Positions 8,001-17,276 of a stretch of 32,350 nt of DNA are shown here, one piece after another. Below the pieces are notes generated by a model, which saw only the letters and a list, made by a program, of their open reading frames with translations, was not told where the DNA came from and made no database searches. The first letter of the stretch is position 1, and each line of letters begins with the position of its first letter. Source of the stretch: a virus; the IMG/VR virus record IMGVR_UViG_3300021959_000215, positions 1 through 32,350 of that record; one strand, written 5' to 3'. The translations under genes were made by a program, and so were the position numbers.

Positions 8001-11000
8001 AACCTCAACAGAATCCTTCAGGTTAAGCACTGTCTTTCTCTCACCGAATGATGTAACAAGGTCAGAGTATTCTTCAAGGACGGAGTCAGGAATAATAGTA
8101 GGGCTTATGTTTAACAATCTCCTTAGCTCATAAGCCAAACCATCTGCCCCTCTACCAATCCTGCTATTGATATTTTTCTTCGCCTGCTTGATGCTTTTGT
8201 TTAGGCTTGTCATCTTTGCTGCATAATCAACATCTGAGAACACCTTCTGCATATAGTCAACGAATGAATCAATAGACTTCTCACTTGATAGATTTACATT
8301 GGCAAATCTATTTGTAACTGCAAGAAGCTGTGACTGAGATAGCTTGCCTTTGGATTTTCTCTGTATAGCTTTAAGCCTACTCTTGATTTCATCCTTAGCC
8401 TTTTTCTGAGCCATCTTATCAGCTCTAGTAATAGACCTATCGAACTTCAGTATGTCTTTAATAAGCTGTGCGTCCTTCTCTTTAATATCAGTAATGTCCT
8501 CAACATTATTGAACAGTCTCTTGACTGCATCCTTCAGGTCACCTCTGTTCGCTCTCTTGATTTCACTGATGGCTTTGTTTCTAGTGAGACCCTTTTCACT
8601 CATTAAGTAATCCACAATCACTGCATCACGAATCTCAGCGGCTCTAGCTTTCTTTATAATATTCTGAGCAGACATTGAAGGTTTTACTTTCCCCTTCTCT
8701 TTCATTGATGACATAGAATAAAAACTTTCTGCATCAAACTCACTCATAAAAAGAAGTTGGTCTTCTCTTGCCACATCCTCCGTCTCCTCAAATAAAGTTT
8801 CTCTTCTTTGCTTAGGAGTCATTGATAATCTTTCCTCTACATTCCTAGCCTCAACTTCTCCTGCTGCTTTTTTATAATTTTCAAAATCTTGAGAGCTACT
8901 TCCTACCTCTTCATATTGTTCTATTCTTTGCTCAATAGATATTATCTTGTCGAGCCTACTCTTAACTTTTTCTAATAATAATTTTTCATCCCCTTTAGAT
9001 TTTGAAATGAGGTTGTTAATTTTTTTACTCATTTCTTCTGAAGACATTTCTGAATAAAATATCTCCTCAATCTTTGGTGATAGTTTATCTCCTACATCAA
9101 TATCAAATTCAGAACTAAACCTAATTGAATTTATAACACTTCCTATTATTTCTTTTTGCCTTTGATATACATTTGCAAGTGAAGAACTTATTTCGTCAAG
9201 TACACCTTCAGAGCTAGTGCCTCGTGAAAAATCTTCTTTCAGCATCTGAGCATAGTGCTGAACCTCGTGACTTATTATTTGAAGAAGTTCAAATTCTCTC
9301 TCTCTAAAAGGTTTATCATAATAATATAAAGGGTTTACATAAATAGTTATACTTGGGTCTTCATCTTCAAAAAAAGCAGGTTTCATAAACACCCCTTCAA
9401 GTCCTCCCTCATAATGATACGTGGATATATCTATAACAACTTTTAAATCTTCAATAGATTCATTCATTGTGGAGTCCCATCGTCCAAACTTCTCCATTGC
9501 TTCTTCTTGACTCATCTTTCGATAAGCATTAAACAGTTCTTTGTTTTTAATTAAGTCTGATAACTTATATTCTTTTTTTGTTTCAATAAGCTTTTCAGGA
9601 TTTTTTACAGCAACCTTTACTATCTCGAAAACAGAATCGTCTATTTCTTTTAATGCTTTTGATTCTTTATTAAGCTCATTAGGTAATGTCTCATACCTCC
9701 ATTTGCCATCGGTTCCTTTCTCCCAACCTGTCGCTAATCTTATATCTTTAGGCGATTGGTTGTTTTCTTCCATTGCTCTAGCAATAGAAAGATTCTCTCT
9801 TACCTGTTGACTGAGGTCTGCATTCTCACCTATAATCTGCATCCTTGCCTTTGCAGACTCAGCCGCCTCTTCAGGTTTGAACTTGGCATCGACTGCCTCT
9901 CCTGAGAATAGTTCGGCAAGACCAATGTCAACAAAGTCTTCAAGGCTTATGTCTTTAATATCCTTAGTCTTTACATCCTTAAATCGTGTAAGCTTTTCCT
10001 TGATGTATTTAAAGAATGCATTGAACCACTCAACAAACTTAGCCTTCTTGGCTGCATTCGCAATGGTCTCACCCTTTGTTCCCATGAGCTCAACCAACGC
10101 CTCCTCACGAGCCAATGCATTGTCTCCATACTTTTTTATAGCACTCTCCAAAGCTTTTGTTCCTTCAACCAACTCAAGACCTTTCTCTAGTAGCTTGGTT
10201 CCTTTTGCTTCAGAAGATTCTGAACGTAGGTAGTCAATCCATATGTGACCGAACTCATGTATCGGTGTAGACAAGGACTCCTTAGATGGGTTCAAGAATA
10301 TCTTTCCATCTTTTGTGAGACCAAGGATAGTATTTCCGTTGGCTTCTGCCTTCCTGATTCCTTCCTGCTTGAGCACTTCATCAAACTCTTGTTGAGTTTG
10401 AGAAACACTTACGGTTGGGAATGCGAACCTCATCTGTGCAGATAACATATCTATATCAGAAATCTCTTCAGCTAATCTTGAGCCTCTAAACGCTTTATCT
10501 CCAAACACCTGACCGTATACATCAGCTAATACTTGAGCATCAGATTTAAATTTACCCGTGCTTGGTTTAAGTTCAAACATCTTAAACGCCTTGGTTCTCC
10601 ATTCAGGAAAAACATTTAAAACATTTGTAGGATTTTTAATCAATGCGATAAGTCTACCTTTAGGACCGAAGCCATAGTTGTTGTGCTTGGCTTTTGTTAC
10701 ACCACCGTTCTTACTGACATCGACACCCATGATAGCTACCGCATCACCTCTCTCACCCTCTACCATTGACGGCTCACCAATTTCAGATAGGATATTATCT
10801 ATTAAAAATATCTCTCCGTTGTAATCCGTTGCCTCCATTATTGCTTTTGCAACAGGCTTCGATGGTTTTTTAACACCTGAAGGAGAAGCAATCATCTCAA
10901 GTAAGAAAGTTTTGGTTGGTAGAATAAAAGTATTCTCATCCCCCTTAGCTCTCTTCTTTGCATCTTCAACAACTAAATCAAATAGAGTTCCTATATCTTT

Positions 11001-14000
11001 TATCTTGTTCTTTTTTATAAAGGCTTCTATTAATGCGGGCTCTTCTGATTTACTTTTTTCTTTCTTAGACTCTATCTGCTTCATCAAAGCATCGAATGCT
11101 TTCTTTTGAACAGCCTTTGGAAAAGACTTTAACTTTGGAGCCATGAATCTAAACATAGCCTCGTTAGAATTTATGGCTTTATTATCCATCCTTACTACCA
11201 CCATAGGCACATGGTTCTTTGGTAGCTTACCTTCCTTCCATAGCCTATCAAATAATTCTTTATTGGCACGATATGTCTCCTTAGCTTCTTTAAACTGTAC
11301 CGTTGCACCTGTCTCATTCACACCTGCCCATGCTAACGCCTTGTTTCTTCCAAGCACGTTGTAAAGTAGACCCCCATCTACCTGCATATCATTACCCATT
11401 GAGTCTTTTACTGTACCTGCTGCCAATACATCTGACATAGCTACGACCATAGGTATACCATTGAACTCTTCGATGTTCTTAAGCATATCATCTACAGACT
11501 TGAAGCCTAACTTCTTGGCTTGTGCGTCTGTGATTTTCTTTAGAGACTTGCTTAATGCTATAGGGTCAACTTGTGTTTGCTTTTCTCCTACAGGAATCTT
11601 GAAGTTCGCTTCTGCAGAGCCAAGACCTTTCATCACTTCAACGATAGCTTCTTCAGTAATGAATCCTTCCTCAGTCTCAACAGTAGCGTCATCGCTCAAT
11701 CTAAATCTAGTACGCTTACCTTCCTTAAGCTCAGTGATGATGTTGTTATACTTCTTCTTAGTCTGTTGTATCTCATCTCTTATCTCTTCCTTCTGCTCAA
11801 ATCCTCTTGTCCTATCTAGCTTTGTTTTTAGCGGACCTACAATTGAATCTCTCGTGCCTTCAGCTCTCTTAATCTCTTTCTGTACCTCCTCAGATATCTT
11901 AGCCTCTTCCTTAACAGGTGCTTTCTTCTTAGTGGTTTTCTTAGGAGCCTTCTTAGGCTCTTCCTTAACAGGAGTCTCTTTAACTACAGGCTTCTTCTTT
12001 CTTGTCTTTCTTTTAGGGGCTTGTTTAACAGGTGCTTCTTTAGCTAACTGCTCTTTTGCAATTTTTATTTCTTCTTTTAGACCTCGAACAGCAGCTTTAG
12101 CTCTATCGCTTGTGGATTGGTCTTTTGATTGAGTATCTATTTCAGCCTCTTCAAGCTTTTCCTCTAACACTTCTAATGGCTGCTCACTTAAGTTGTCGTA
12201 ATCAAAAACTTTAGCATTTCTCTTAGGAGCTTCCTCTACTACAGGTGCTTCCTCTACTACCTCTTCAGTAACCTGCTCAACTACAGGTGCTTCCTCTACT
12301 ACCTGCTCCTGTGCTGCAGGCATTACACCTGAGAGCTCAAGGTATCTCTGCTTGTTCCCTTCAAAGACACGCTGCTGCATCTTGCCTAGCTTCTTCTGTG
12401 CCTGCTCAGGAGATAGAGGTGACTTTCTTTTGGCGTTCTCAGCCTCAATCTTCTCCATAATTCCTAGCAGTACACCATCAGTCTCCTCCTGTGTTAGCTC
12501 ACCCTTCTTCTCCTTAGCTACAAGGTCAGTTGTAATCTTTGTGATAGGCTGAGTCTCTATTGCCTCCTGCATAGCGGTACGCTCCTCCTCAGTGACAGGT
12601 GCTTCCTCTGTAACCTCCTCAGTTACTGTGGTCTCCTCAGCAACGGGAGCATCAACAGGGGATTCTTTAATAGGCGATTCTTCTATTACGGGTGCAGCAT
12701 CAGTTTCTGTTTTTGATTTTCTTGATTGACCGATACTATTTAATAAGAAATCTATTTCTTTTATTCTCTTAATATTTTCAGACTCTAACTCTTTATTTTT
12801 ACCTGCTATCTTTTTTTCAATCTGCTGCTTTTCTCTAAGTAAAATAAATGATTCTCTTTTTTTATTAGTGCTTAGGTCTTCAGGTATTTGACTCATTATA
12901 CCTTTGCCATTATTTAAAATATCAAGACTTTCATTATAACGCTTTTGAGTAATATTGCCCGTTTCTAAATCTAACCTTAAGCTAACTCTTCTTTTAGTTA
13001 AATCCTTATCGTTCATTAAGTCCTCATATAAAAACTTAAATTGCTTGTTGTCTTGTTTTGTTTTAAATCCTTTTTGTAAAGACCCAACAGCTCTGAAGCC
13101 TCCGCCTCCAATTCCTCCTGCTATTATTCCTAATTCTACAGATTCATATACCGCATCTATATATGATTGCATTCCTTCCTTTGTACTTAAGTCAGGAACT
13201 TTAAAAACGTCCATACTGTAAAACTCATTGTATATTCTTTTAAATAAATCTTCAGATATGGTTTGAGCACCTTCTGTAGCACCTTCCGTTATTTGATTTG
13301 TAGCAATCTCGCCCCCTAAACTAACCAACCTAGCTTTTAAATTATTTCTAATAGCTGCCTTGATAGTTTTTTCAGATGCATCTTTAGGCAAGTCCTTTAA
13401 AGTCCCTATAGCTACGTTCATAAATATAGGAAAGTTTCCTCTATTTAAAATCTTGATACCTGAAATACCCTCTAGCATTTGTTCTACAAGAGTAATTGGT
13501 AATGCCAATAATCCTTTTTGATATTCGGGGATATCCACGTCTTTCAATTCTTGAGAGATAGCACCATATGTTTGAGGGGCAAAGCCTGAGCCTGTAGCTA
13601 ATAATTGCTTTGCTTTTTTCCCTATCCCCACAACTTCTCCTGCCAATCCTAAACCCTTTGAAACCCATCCTCCAAATATAATTGATGGTATCATATCTGC
13701 GAATACATCTGCTGCTTTTTGCGACATAGGTCTTACCGCCATAGACTCAGGAGTCGTTCCTGTAAATCTTTCTTTAGCTATTTCTATAGCTTCTAACGCT
13801 GAATTTTTTATCTCCTTTTTTTCTTCATTAGATAATATGGGCGATGGAAGACTCATCAACGCACCCGTACCTCCCTCTGAAAAACCATATATAAACTTTG
13901 CAAATCCTGTATTTATTGCACTCGCCCAACTCCCTTGTTGTGCTAATTCTTTAGAGTACACTCCTTCTGAAACAGACATTTTTTTTCTAATCATGTCTAT

Positions 14001-15839
14001 TGTTTCTTGAGAAATATTTCCTTTGTTTTTATCTAAAAAGAAATTTATATGGTCCACATCAACAACGCCTATTGACCTGTCCTTCCCATACATAGCAGGA
14101 GAATCTGCATCACCAAACTTTTTTGGGTTGCTTACAAGAAAATTATATATCTCTAGCTCTTTAACAGGGTCTTTACCAAAGTTTTCTTTTTCATATTGAC
14201 CTATAGACTGTGTAGACCTACCAACAATACCATCAATCTCTTTGTAATAATTATCTGCTTTATCAATAAATGCTTTATCTTTTTTAGAAAGTAAAGAGCC
14301 ACTCATAAAATCTCTTATTCTATCTACAGGATTATTGTTTTCTTTTAAATATATTTCTAAAGCTTTAACAACTCTTCCCTGATTATCCTTTGTGCTTATG
14401 GTAATATAGTCTCCATATTTATCATGCTCTACTCCTGCTGTAACAGCCTTTGATACTTCAAAATCAAATGATGGAAATTCTCTGCTTAAATTTGCTACTG
14501 TTGAATCCTCATCCCCGATAACAACGGCTTGATTTATTAATGAGTTTTCTTTATTATCATTCTCATATTCTGTACCAATAAATAAAGGGTCTTCATTCCC
14601 TGATATCTTCTTATATACCTCCCATTCCTGCTCACCAAAATCATTGTAGAATTTTTTTGTAGCCTTACTATATACTTCTTCGTATGCTTGAGGCGTTAAA
14701 ATCTTACCTTCATTTTTTTCATACAAATCAGAAGAAATATTTTTTATAATAAAGTCCCTCTTTAGTTTTCCTAAGTATATTTTCTTTGCATTATCTCGTT
14801 TCGTTTCATCATTTAAAGATGCAGTAAAGTCAAAATCTTTTGACGGAAGTAACATCCGTGAGTTTACATCTATTAAATTCTCTACAACCCTTTCCTTTTT
14901 TTGAGATGGCAAAAGGTTTTTATCTACAACATATTGATTAAATAATTTATTTTTCTTTAATACAATATAGTCATCATAGCTAACAGGCTCTTCACCTTTA
15001 GATATTAACTCTGCGTTTTTTTTATCTATCTCATTAATTTCATCTTGAGAAAGAACATTATCACCTACCTGCTTACTAAACTCTTCAAAAAGCTTGGAGT
15101 CAGCATTAGATTTATCTTCAAATAAATTGCTATATTCTTCAATAGAAATAGTTTCAAGATTCTCTTGAGATGCTATAGAGTTGTAGATATCAATAAGTGA
15201 TGTCTTATATTCTTGAATGTCTTGCTCCTCTTTCCTCTCCTCTTCTTGATAAACCTCTATATCTTTTTGGGTGACTATTTTTTTATCTATTCCCTTGTCA
15301 AGATTACTTAGCTTAATGCTAGTTATCGCTGCCTCTTCCTCTGTAGGTTCGTAATCTATTCTTGATTTTTCTTCAGCTTCTTTTAAATCAAACCTGTCAC
15401 CCGTAAAGTCTACTGCTTGTATTGTTCCTACATCTCTTCTTGAAGGGGCTTCATCTACAGGAGACTCCATCTGAGCAATGCTCTGCTCAGTAAGTGGCAT
15501 CTCTTCCTCAGATACACGCCAACTTGGACCACCAATCTGCTCAAATACTTCCTTACTCTTCCTTTGTGATTCCGATAAACCATCTGCCGATACTGATTCC
15601 GTATCTTCTTTTTTTTTTAATGGGTCCTCAGTAATCGTCTCCTCAACTACAGCTCCTGATGGTGAATACTTTACATCGAACTCTTCTCTTGAGTTAGTAT
15701 ACAACCCGTCACGGGTAACAACACCAAAGACTTTGTCTCTGTATGCAGGGTCATTGTATTGGGATTGAAACTCTTCAAATGATTTGGTGTAGTAACCATC
15801 TCTAGTTAGTACATTAAATAATTTTTCTAACTCGTCCAT
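5067..15839 (-). CDS. giant internal/ejected virion polyvalent protein with two zincin motifs
   Basis: This 3590-aa protein fills a third of the window. It begins with two 30-aa-period repeats (RDGYYTKSFEEF, RDGLYTNSREEF, residues 6-58). Hydrophobic, Gly-rich segments around 680-800 may be membrane-active. A Pro/Ala/Val/Glu then Lys-rich linker spans about 1050-1320. Two HExxH zinc-protease motifs follow: HEFGH at 1861-1865, and HEVQH at 2191-2195 with a downstream GEVEAR at 2327-2332 that could supply the third ligand, as in phage large polyvalent-protein (LPD) zincins. After long coiled coils, the C-terminal 400 residues resemble gp16-like ejection proteins, with a hydrophobic helix near 3375-3393, an acidic stretch (GDDDEDEDES) and a basic end. 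It is the third gene of the 253/472/3590 set, suggesting injection with the DNA. No RNA polymerase motif (DFDGD) was seen. Confidence 0.85.
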   Translation of the reverse strand: MDELEKLFNVLTRDGYYTKSFEEFQSQYNDPAYRDKVFGVVTRDGLYTNSREEFDVKYSPSGAVVEETITEDPLKKKEDTESVSADGLSESQRKSKEVFEQIGGPSWRVSEEEMPLTEQSIAQMESPVDEAPSRRDVGTIQAVDFTGDRFDLKEAEEKSRIDYEPTEEEAAITSIKLSNLDKGIDKKIVTQKDIEVYQEEERKEEQDIQEYKTSLIDIYNSIASQENLETISIEEYSNLFEDKSNADSKLFEEFSKQVGDNVLSQDEINEIDKKNAELISKGEEPVSYDDYIVLKKNKLFNQYVVDKNLLPSQKKERVVENLIDVNSRMLLPSKDFDFTASLNDETKRDNAKKIYLGKLKRDFIIKNISSDLYEKNEGKILTPQAYEEVYSKATKKFYNDFGEQEWEVYKKISGNEDPLFIGTEYENDNKENSLINQAVVIGDEDSTVANLSREFPSFDFEVSKAVTAGVEHDKYGDYITISTKDNQGRVVKALEIYLKENNNPVDRIRDFMSGSLLSKKDKAFIDKADNYYKEIDGIVGRSTQSIGQYEKENFGKDPVKELEIYNFLVSNPKKFGDADSPAMYGKDRSIGVVDVDHINFFLDKNKGNISQETIDMIRKKMSVSEGVYSKELAQQGSWASAINTGFAKFIYGFSEGGTGALMSLPSPILSNEEKKEIKNSALEAIEIAKERFTGTTPESMAVRPMSQKAADVFADMIPSIIFGGWVSKGLGLAGEVVGIGKKAKQLLATGSGFAPQTYGAISQELKDVDIPEYQKGLLALPITLVEQMLEGISGIKILNRGNFPIFMNVAIGTLKDLPKDASEKTIKAAIRNNLKARLVSLGGEIATNQITEGATEGAQTISEDLFKRIYNEFYSMDVFKVPDLSTKEGMQSYIDAVYESVELGIIAGGIGGGGFRAVGSLQKGFKTKQDNKQFKFLYEDLMNDKDLTKRRVSLRLDLETGNITQKRYNESLDILNNGKGIMSQIPEDLSTNKKRESFILLREKQQIEKKIAGKNKELESENIKRIKEIDFLLNSIGQSRKSKTETDAAPVIEESPIKESPVDAPVAEETTVTEEVTEEAPVTEEERTAMQEAIETQPITKITTDLVAKEKKGELTQEETDGVLLGIMEKIEAENAKRKSPLSPEQAQKKLGKMQQRVFEGNKQRYLELSGVMPAAQEQVVEEAPVVEQVTEEVVEEAPVVEEAPKRNAKVFDYDNLSEQPLEVLEEKLEEAEIDTQSKDQSTSDRAKAAVRGLKEEIKIAKEQLAKEAPVKQAPKRKTRKKKPVVKETPVKEEPKKAPKKTTKKKAPVKEEAKISEEVQKEIKRAEGTRDSIVGPLKTKLDRTRGFEQKEEIRDEIQQTKKKYNNIITELKEGKRTRFRLSDDATVETEEGFITEEAIVEVMKGLGSAEANFKIPVGEKQTQVDPIALSKSLKKITDAQAKKLGFKSVDDMLKNIEEFNGIPMVVAMSDVLAAGTVKDSMGNDMQVDGGLLYNVLGRNKALAWAGVNETGATVQFKEAKETYRANKELFDRLWKEGKLPKNHVPMVVVRMDNKAINSNEAMFRFMAPKLKSFPKAVQKKAFDALMKQIESKKEKSKSEEPALIEAFIKKNKIKDIGTLFDLVVEDAKKRAKGDENTFILPTKTFLLEMIASPSGVKKPSKPVAKAIMEATDYNGEIFLIDNILSEIGEPSMVEGERGDAVAIMGVDVSKNGGVTKAKHNNYGFGPKGRLIALIKNPTNVLNVFPEWRTKAFKMFELKPSTGKFKSDAQVLADVYGQVFGDKAFRGSRLAEEISDIDMLSAQMRFAFPTVSVSQTQQEFDEVLKQEGIRKAEANGNTILGLTKDGKIFLNPSKESLSTPIHEFGHIWIDYLRSESSEAKGTKLLEKGLELVEGTKALESAIKKYGDNALAREEALVELMGTKGETIANAAKKAKFVEWFNAFFKYIKEKLTRFKDVKTKDIKDISLEDFVDIGLAELFSGEAVDAKFKPEEAAESAKARMQIIGENADLSQQVRENLSIARAMEENNQSPKDIRLATGWEKGTDGKWRYETLPNELNKESKALKEIDDSVFEIVKVAVKNPEKLIETKKEYKLSDLIKNKELFNAYRKMSQEEAMEKFGRWDSTMNESIEDLKVVIDISTYHYEGGLEGVFMKPAFFEDEDPSITIYVNPLYYYDKPFREREFELLQIISHEVQHYAQMLKEDFSRGTSSEGVLDEISSSLANVYQRQKEIIGSVINSIRFSSEFDIDVGDKLSPKIEEIFYSEMSSEEMSKKINNLISKSKGDEKLLLEKVKSRLDKIISIEQRIEQYEEVGSSSQDFENYKKAAGEVEARNVEERLSMTPKQRRETLFEETEDVAREDQLLFMSEFDAESFYSMSSMKEKGKVKPSMSAQNIIKKARAAEIRDAVIVDYLMSEKGLTRNKAISEIKRANRGDLKDAVKRLFNNVEDITDIKEKDAQLIKDILKFDRSITRADKMAQKKAKDEIKSRLKAIQRKSKGKLSQSQLLAVTNRFANVNLSSEKSIDSFVDYMQKVFSDVDYAAKMTSLNKSIKQAKKNINSRIGRGADGLAYELRRLLNISPTIIPDSVLEEYSDLVTSFGERKTVLNLKDSVEVKETIVNIFTELENQNSKLGELTERFEAFEKEERDGKVDYAKTVKKMLKDKVITEEESKLMKKFRTEIIPIETAEGKTEEQKQEEIEEEKKILLESVKSAKVDIERIELAIEKALVKDFARLIKTDAINDLNNAQLKNIEKAIDNINNGYVTHYVQLASENLVSINRSKTGAEGIRDAKPLAVSTQIAKIKTLYQKGSDANKFYKLIERNPLINIDMVLGDFTSKRIFNSVLEESAEAVTTFNTELNKVYNTIEDAEALLQKKFKNNGNEILESKYKQMAYMVQQEFESNPNNSQVNPAAEVIEATITKLRDSNQSYEADILQGILENYSTDGQIDLKKLDDSFVYAELNMIKTVQDINSKLTDKATYTASVIRGESIEPLNDYIHQSVLNTDGVAVDDSRALSENYMENIKPSTKAKNLIERTKGAKAINFDITASVRRGAKMTLMDYHLTAPLRTANRTLNKIEKQLDAAGQERQIFLAVRDAYNQAIADILENTFTSSSIGEQVFQYAAKQGYRSMLASVPRVFVELASNYAFALNNPTEFAEGSKPKNMKVAFSDRGVEVMNNVNSKQTARMYGEELSGRFVESSMINKKMGMAADSAKNPVVNRLNQGLSYLKKYPRGVEVVADFMITTPDKLVTRPMWFGSFATEFKKITGQEVDFNKIAENDAEYMDKFEEAINEAKRKADDNTVLIGATDNPLMGILKNKKRASDKGVSSLLKTINTFMQRFLLFEYNAFRKGMYAAMGRGDISRGRGARLMLAVSARMTIYTTLMPILASLIFGDDDEDEDESIYTRVYRGIVSTMTNLFIGRDFGAIVKMIQNGFIEWANKEYGRDLGLREGRYDPFKNQVQFNIIPPEKSYKETDIASDILPNMLGPYTPLVKSLIFSGNKLFFSKPKKEEEARERQRREKKERIPLELLGLTGLVPFYKDIRKKLNEDIYKGLREKDSDEGEEEESSGRRKRRQRKTSSRRKRRQR
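11880..12680 (-). repeat. imperfect low-complexity repeats encoding an Ala/Pro/Val/Glu and Lys-rich linker
   Basis: Inside the giant gene the sequence encodes recurring EEAPV/EEVTEE units followed by a Lys-rich part (KKAPKKTTKKKAPVKEE). At DNA level a 20-base unit, acaggtgcttcctctactac, occurs exactly at 12241-12260 and 12283-12302 (42-bp period), with a degraded copy near 12593. The acidic half followed by a basic half looks like an unstructured tether between the N-terminal third and the enzymatic centre of the protein. Confidence 0.75.
15666..15824 (-). repeat. two 30-residue repeats at the N-terminus of the giant protein
   Basis: Residues 6-28 (KLFNVLTRDGYYTKSFEEFQ and on) and 36-58 (KVFGVVTRDGLYTNSREEFD and on) align without gaps, sharing V-x-TRDG-x-YT-x-S-x-EEF and a Tyr at the end. 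The repeats lie at the very start of the protein, before the first long coiled region. Confidence 0.85.
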
Positions 15840-15854
15840 TTGTTATATTGTGTG

Positions 15855-17273
15855 TTAATTTAATTCCTCTGATGGAGCACTACCTCTTTTTCTATATGCC
15901 GTCTTCATGTCTGTCCCCTCTATCTGAGATTCAATTAATTGTAAAAATTCTGCATCTTCAGCATCAAGTTCTAATTGAATATCTCCCACCATATATACAA
16001 TGTCCTCACCTTTGTCATCTAACATTTCTTTCGATACAGGAACTCCAAACAAAGACGCAAATTGAAATAATTTAGTCCTATCTATTTTTCCGTCTGTGGA
16101 ATATATTTTTTCTTTTTCCTTTTGGTAGAAATCATCAACAATTTCTTCTTGTTTATTTTTATTGGGTGAAGGAGTTCTTACAACAGGTGCTCTACCCGCT
16201 TGTACTGTAACCTTGCTGTTTAGCTCTGACATCACTGAGTTTCCTGCCTGCTCCATAAGGTGGTCTAGTAACTTCTGAGCCCCCGGTGCGTCCTCATCCA
16301 TTATGTCAGTGCCTCCCTCAGGCTGTTCAGGATTAGCCTTTAATAATATAGTGTGCTCATTAGCCTCCTCAGGGTTTCTAGTGAACGATATCTCCTCCCC
16401 GTCAGGACCAACCTTAAGCCAATCCACCAAGGCACTTATAGTATGTATCTTGTTTGTTCTAAAGTCAGCTCGTAGCTTTTGCTGTAGTGCCGCTTTAAAC
16501 TCTTCACCTTCCTTTCCTAAGTTTCTAATGTCTGAAACTTTTGTATATGCTCCCCTCGCTCCCTTCTCAGTTATTGTTTCATAGGTATCTGCAAAGGTTT
16601 CAGCGATACTTGATATCGTCCCCTTTGAATCATACTTATCAATCTTAGCACTCAGTGCAAAGTTGAGGTCCACCAATGACCTGAAGTCATTAGGGTCACT
16701 ACTCATCTGTGCAGTGTATGGATTAGTTGTTGGGTCGTATGGCTTGCTTGGGTCTCTTAACGCCCTCTTACCCGCACTAACCTTTCCGTCAGTGGGGTTT
16801 ATGTATAGCGATGTGCTTGTTAGGTTACCAAAACCCTCAACCTCTCCAAGCATAAATGTCTCGTATCTTGATGATATACCATCGTTTAATCTTTGGTCGT
16901 TCTCTGTAAAGGCATCATTGTATTTCTTTATTAAATCAAAGGCATCGTTAGCCCCCTGCTTTACATTCTCTCTACCTACTAGATAGTCTTTCAGCGAGAG
17001 CTTCCCCGCCTTAAGATTCTTTAGCTGCATAAGTTGATACTCCTGAGCGTTGCTTCCAAACTCCTGAGCATACTCATTGAGTCCTCTATGCGAGCCTTGA
17101 GGTGCATTTGACAGTACCTCTCCAAACTCTCTTGAGGCTTTATCAATGTCAGCCTTCATCTTGTCACGATTCTCCTGCTCCTTGAGTAGGGTGTCTGACA
17201 TTGTCTTGCCTATCGCTCCCCAATCGACATAGTCCTCTGCACTTCGCTCTGCGTATTTATAGTATGTAGCCAT
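15855..17273 (-). CDS. putative internal virion/cargo protein
   Basis: This 472-aa soluble-looking protein begins MATYYKYAERSAEDYVDWGAIGK, a start I recognise from hypothetical proteins of marine phages that lie between tail-tube genes and giant ejection proteins. The first 130 residues are helical (KEQENRDKMKADIDKASREF), the rest mixed, with a flexible Pro/Asn segment near 365 and an acidic C-terminal part (DAEDAEFLQLIE). It starts three bases after the stop of the 253-aa gene and ends 15 bp before the giant gene, so the three form one operon. By position it would correspond to an ejected core protein like T7 gp15; this is inferred from context, since no enzymatic motif is visible. Confidence 0.65.
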   Translation of the reverse strand: MATYYKYAERSAEDYVDWGAIGKTMSDTLLKEQENRDKMKADIDKASREFGEVLSNAPQGSHRGLNEYAQEFGSNAQEYQLMQLKNLKAGKLSLKDYLVGRENVKQGANDAFDLIKKYNDAFTENDQRLNDGISSRYETFMLGEVEGFGNLTSTSLYINPTDGKVSAGKRALRDPSKPYDPTTNPYTAQMSSDPNDFRSLVDLNFALSAKIDKYDSKGTISSIAETFADTYETITEKGARGAYTKVSDIRNLGKEGEEFKAALQQKLRADFRTNKIHTISALVDWLKVGPDGEEISFTRNPEEANEHTILLKANPEQPEGGTDIMDEDAPGAQKLLDHLMEQAGNSVMSELNSKVTVQAGRAPVVRTPSPNKNKQEEIVDDFYQKEKEKIYSTDGKIDRTKLFQFASLFGVPVSKEMLDDKGEDIVYMVGDIQLELDAEDAEFLQLIESQIEGTDMKTAYRKRGSAPSEELN

Positions 17274-17276
17274 TTG

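Noticed and set aside
12241-12302. CRISPR-like repeat pair
   Set aside because: Two copies of a 20-base unit inside an in-frame low-complexity coding region; no array.
5620-12552. Many plus-strand frames of 65-260 aa opposite the giant gene
   Set aside because: They are Ser/Leu/Phe-rich shadows of a long real gene with no start context or recognisable motif.
5067-15839. Virion RNA polymerase like those in giant proteins of crAss-like phages
   Set aside because: No DFDGD-type catalytic motif was found; the visible motifs are zincins and gp16-like segments.
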